Positions 60,841-64,000 of a stretch of DNA of 64,000 nt are shown here, in pieces. The stretch is from Lepisosteus oculatus. Its lineage: Eukaryota > Chordata > Actinopteri > Semionotiformes > Lepisosteidae. Made by a program: the position numbers and the translations under genes. The notes under the pieces were generated by a model that saw nothing but the letters and a program-made list of their open reading frames with translations, was not told where the DNA came from and searched no databases. Numbering within the stretch: position 1 is the first letter of the stretch; each line of letters starts with the position of its first letter. The stretch spans positions 27,519,501 through 27,583,500 of the forward strand of contig NC_090698.1 in assembly GCF_040954835.1 (NCBI RefSeq), given 5' to 3'.

Positions 60841-62274
60841 TCAGACCATGTCAAACCAGTGCAAAGTCTGATCTCAGTGATGAGGCAGCGTAACTGTGCA
60901 ACCTTACCCAGAGACCCACCCACAGCTCCTCGTGCACACTTATGCCTCTTATTTTCAGTCCTGAATGCTAACTCTCTTCATTTGGGGTTCTATCTATGGC
61001 TGTCTTTAGCTCTGTGTCCTGTGTTAATTTGATCGGTTCCTTTCAAGGTTTTGTTCACTTGTAGCTACCTTTGTTCAAGACTTTAATCTACCGGTGTACA
61101 ACATTGGTGACGAAACAGCCTATAAAATCTGGATATGGAATCGTGAAAAACAAAGTGTGTGAGGGCTTGCGAAAGGTACAGCCTCCCTTGAGTGGCATCA
61201 GAATGATGAAAGATGAGCACCATCACCTGGCTCATCAGTAAAATGCATTGGGTAACATTAAATCCCTGAAGAGGTCGGTAACAGGTAGTTTGGCTTGATA
61301 CAATTTATTTTGCTATCATTGCATTCAAAGCACATAATCCTGAGTGTTTGAGCATGATGCGTTGAGTACATTGTTTTTGTTTAAGTGACTTTTATTTAGA
61401 AATCTTACAACGTGGGTAGCTGGAGGTAAGCATAAGCAGAGATGACTTTTCTAATATTTTTCCATCCGTGCAACAATGAGCTCCAAGCATAGAGCAGGTG
61501 CTGAATGTAAGACAAAGCCCTGTAGCATTAGCAATCAAGCACAACTCCACATCTCAAGGTAAAACCATACAAACGATATTTAGTTAAATAAGATTGTTTA
61601 AAATGTTCAAATGATAGGTAAATCAAGATAAGAGTGAGTAGCAGTTTAGAGTAAATCTAGTTTAAAAATGTTTGTGTACTTATATGGTAATGGGTAGCTA
61701 CAAGTGAAACTGTTAGTCTAACCTATGGTCCCAAAACCCGACATATATTGGGGACCTCCTGTATGCACTACCTTCTTTATTTTATATATTCTAGATGATT
61801 TTATTTATATTTATATGTGAATTACATTGCAAATGCTCATGATTAACGTGCAAAGACTGAAAGCAAAGATTCTTTCCAATTATTTGCTCTGAATTCGGAA
61901 ACGTGGTTTCCCAGTCAGGGAAGCCGTTTATAATTAAACAATGAAACTTTTCAAAACGTATCCACATGCTGCATTTCACTTCAGTTAGTTACAGGCAGCT
62001 CAAGGTGTGCCAACTGGTGCAACTATTAACCAATCTGACTATTCATAACCATCAAATTCATGAGAAACTTCTCAGCCTTCCAAGTCCTCCTGGGTGTCTG
62101 AGTGTCCCCCAGCCTCCATCCACTTTATGGCTTTGTCAATGAACAGTCAGAAGGCAGGGTCACCTAGGAAGCATAAGAGCAAATGACATGTTCCAATATC
62201 CTGCCACCAGAGGTCACCCAAACCAAGAGCAAGTACTTCATCCACTCTGGGGAGGCGTAGGTTAACCACACCTC

Positions 62275-63165
62275 GTTAACTCATCACCATGCCTCCCCTT
62301 CAGCCTATTTAAACCCTGCTCCCTGTTTATTCACTGCTCAGTATTGGTTTTGACCTTGTGAACTACAGGCCTACTATTGTGATACCTTCTTTGGAATCCT
62401 AAGAATCCTTACCCAGCAGCCATATCACCCTGCAACTCACAACTGGCAACCCACTGAAGCTAAGAACGTGTGAGCCTGGTCAGTACCTGGATAAGAGACC
62501 TCTTGGGAAAAACTAAGGTTGCTGCTGGAAGAGGAGTTAGTGGGGCCAGCAGGGGGCACTCACCCTGTGGTCCACGTGGGTCCTAATGCCCCAGTATAGT
62601 GATGGGGACACTACAGTATACTGTAAACAGGGGCTGTCCTTCGGATGAAACATAAAACTGAGGTCCTGACTCTCTGTGGTCATTAAAAATCCCAGGGTGT
62701 TTCTCGAAAAGAGTAGGGGTGTAACTCTGGTGTCCTGGCCAAATTTCCCATTGGCCTTTACCAATCATGGCCCCCTAATAATCCCCATCTATGAACTGGC
62801 TTCATTACTCTCTGCTCTCCTCTCCACTGATAGCTGATGTGTGGTGAGTGTTCTGGCGCACTATGGCCGCCGTCGCATCATCCAGGCAGATGCTGCACAT
62901 TGGTGGTGGTGGAGGGGAGACCCCATTACCTGTAAAGCGCTTTGAGTGGAGTGTCCAGAAAAGCGCTATATAAGTGTAAGCAATTATTATTAATCCTTCC
63001 TGACTTTTTGCTACAATTTTGGGAATTTGTCTTGGACTCCCTTTGTGAAGTTTTTCCTAGTTTTTTGGCTGCTTGACCCTTTTGCTAGTCTTTGTCCATG
63101 ACCTTGGATTTCCCTGTTGCTTACAATAGTGTTTTGTGATACCCTGCCTGCATTGGGTCCATTCC
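62275..63165 (+). mobile_element. element of the TGTYACGA family, member 3, split by a SINE
   Basis: GTTAACTCATCACCATGCCT, CCTATTTAAACCCTGCTCCC, TGTTTATTCACTGCTCAGTA and, after the SINE, GGACTCCCTTTGTGAAG, CCATGACCTTGGATTTCCCT and TGCATTGGGTCC follow the same layout as members 1 and 2. The terminal TGTCACGA sequence itself is not preserved. Confidence 0.35.
62411..62991 (+). repeat. full-length 5S-rRNA-derived SINE with target-site duplication
   Basis: The head is as in the copy at 50677 (CAGCCATATCACCCTGCAAC, ACTGAAGCTAAGAACG, GTACCTGGATAAGAGACC). The body and AGCGCTATATAAGTGTAAGC tail end in (ATT)n. A 7-bp direct repeat AATCCTT flanks it at 62404-62410 and 62992-62998. It interrupts an older element. 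Confidence 0.92.
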
Positions 63166-63326
63166 TTTGCTAATCACTGCTCAGCAGCATAACATGACAG
63201 AAATGCCCAAGCACTGTCTAGGTGTTGGTTATTTTGCTTGTCTTGTCTGGATGCACTACCACGGCAGTAAAGCTTGGAGGGCATCGGACACTTCATCTTC
63301 AGGAACCTTCCTTTTTTTCCTAAGTG

Positions 63327-63440
63327 CTATATCCAATTCAGGGTTAGGGGGGAGCCGGAGTCTAACCCAGCAAGAAACAGTCGCAAAGCAGGATACACCC
63401 TGGATGAGATGCCAATCCAACTTGGGTGTGACAGTGGGAA
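63327..63440 (-). repeat. tRNA-derived SINE, 3' portion, minus orientation
   Basis: TCCAATTCAGGGTTAGGGGG, CCAGCAAGAAACAGTCGCAA and AGGATACACCCTGGATGAGA are the reversed 3' half of the family. The 5' half of the same orientation is found at 63752-63995, so the two may be one copy split by about 310 bp of unrelated DNA. Confidence 0.65.
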
Positions 63441-63751
63441 GGATTTTCTCACTGTACACCACTAAAGGGCCTTCTAGCTCCTCTCTCTCTAACCAGTTTC
63501 ATGTGAAAATGTATCTCAGTGCCAACTGGGTCTTCATTAGAAACCATATATAACATGCTCTCATGCGATCTCCCTGTGTTCTCCTCAGACCGCGGACGTC
63601 CACTCATCCTCTTAGAAGAATCTCCTCCTTCGCGTAGATTCGTACTATTTCAGTATTGCTTGTAGGCTACGAGAACGCTACTTAGTGGCTACACGTTGGC
63701 CCTCTATCTCGACTAGAGGTATTAACCCTCCACTGGTGGAAAAGGCAGCCA

Positions 63752-63995
63752 GAAAAATCCCACACTCTTACACACACACATAGACACAAACATGCATACA
63801 ATTTCCACTAAAAAAACAATTAATTAACCTATCAGTATGTCTTTGGACTGTGGGAGAAAACTGGAGTACCCAAAGGAAACCTTATGCAAATGTGGGGAGA
63901 ATACAAACTCCATGCAGATACCACCCCATCTCTGGAATTGAACCCAGGACCCCAGGGCTGTAAGGGAGTAATGCTAACCACTGTGCCACCCCCCT
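63752..63995 (-). repeat. tRNA-derived SINE, 5' portion, minus orientation
   Basis: TTAATTAACCTATCAGTATG, TCTTTGGACTGTGGGAGAAA, GAGAATACAAACTCCATGCA and the reversed head GCTAACCACTGTGCCACCCC. It nearly reaches the right window edge. Confidence 0.85.
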
Positions 63996-64000
63996 AGCAA

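Noticed and set aside
43629..64000. COQ2 or additional plac8 paralogues
   Set aside because: I searched both strands for PLAC8-type cysteine clusters (CCLCG, FCFPC, CxxCQ) and for recognisable COQ2 exons and saw none. They may lie beyond the right edge.

Overview
This is vertebrate nuclear DNA, almost certainly from a ray-finned fish. The genes are split by GT-AG introns, and roughly a quarter to a third of the window is recognisable fish-type repeat. Gene order LIN54(-) / COPS4(+) / PLAC8(-) matches the human 4q21.22 block (LIN54-COPS4-PLAC8). The repeats (a tRNA-derived SINE with a GGATGGA tail, a 5S-rRNA-derived SINE ending in an (ATT)n tail, Tc1-like fossils, LINE 3' ends) suggest a non-teleost fish such as gar or bowfin. 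That species guess is inference and was not checked.

1-7 kb, minus strand: 5' coding half of LIN54, the DNA-binding subunit of the DREAM/MuvB cell-cycle repressor. Four exons match known LIN54. A fifth, in-frame 53-codon exon has no counterpart in the human protein as I remember it. The CXC DNA-binding exons lie beyond the left edge. 7-17 kb is probably LIN54 intron 1, with a candidate promoter and non-coding first exon near 17.1-17.4 kb. 18.5-19.0 kb is a second CpG-rich patch.

19.6-33.2 kb, plus strand: complete COPS4 (COP9 signalosome subunit 4). Ten exons join in phase to exactly 406 codons plus stop, the human length. Its promoter carries a palindromic E-box and a CRE-like site, and the start codon lies in a YY1-type AAGATGGCGGC motif.

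33-40 kb: convergent intergenic region with one large 5S-type SINE and stretches I cannot identify.

40.2-43.6 kb, minus strand: complete plac8/onzin coding region in three coding exons (107 codons). The last exon is short and easy to miss. SINEs and a LINE remnant sit in its introns.

43.6-64 kb: no gene recognised. It holds two full-length 5S-derived SINEs, several tRNA-derived SINEs, Tc1-like transposase fossils, a family of elements with TGTYACGA ends, possible solo LTRs and a LINE 3' fragment. The non-coding first exon of plac8 is probably here but was not located.

Functionally this is a conserved housekeeping/cell-cycle neighbourhood. LIN54 and COPS4 are transcribed divergently from separate CpG-rich promoters, and COPS4 and plac8 converge. 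No prokaryotic-type operon, CRISPR array, rRNA gene or functional tRNA gene is present.
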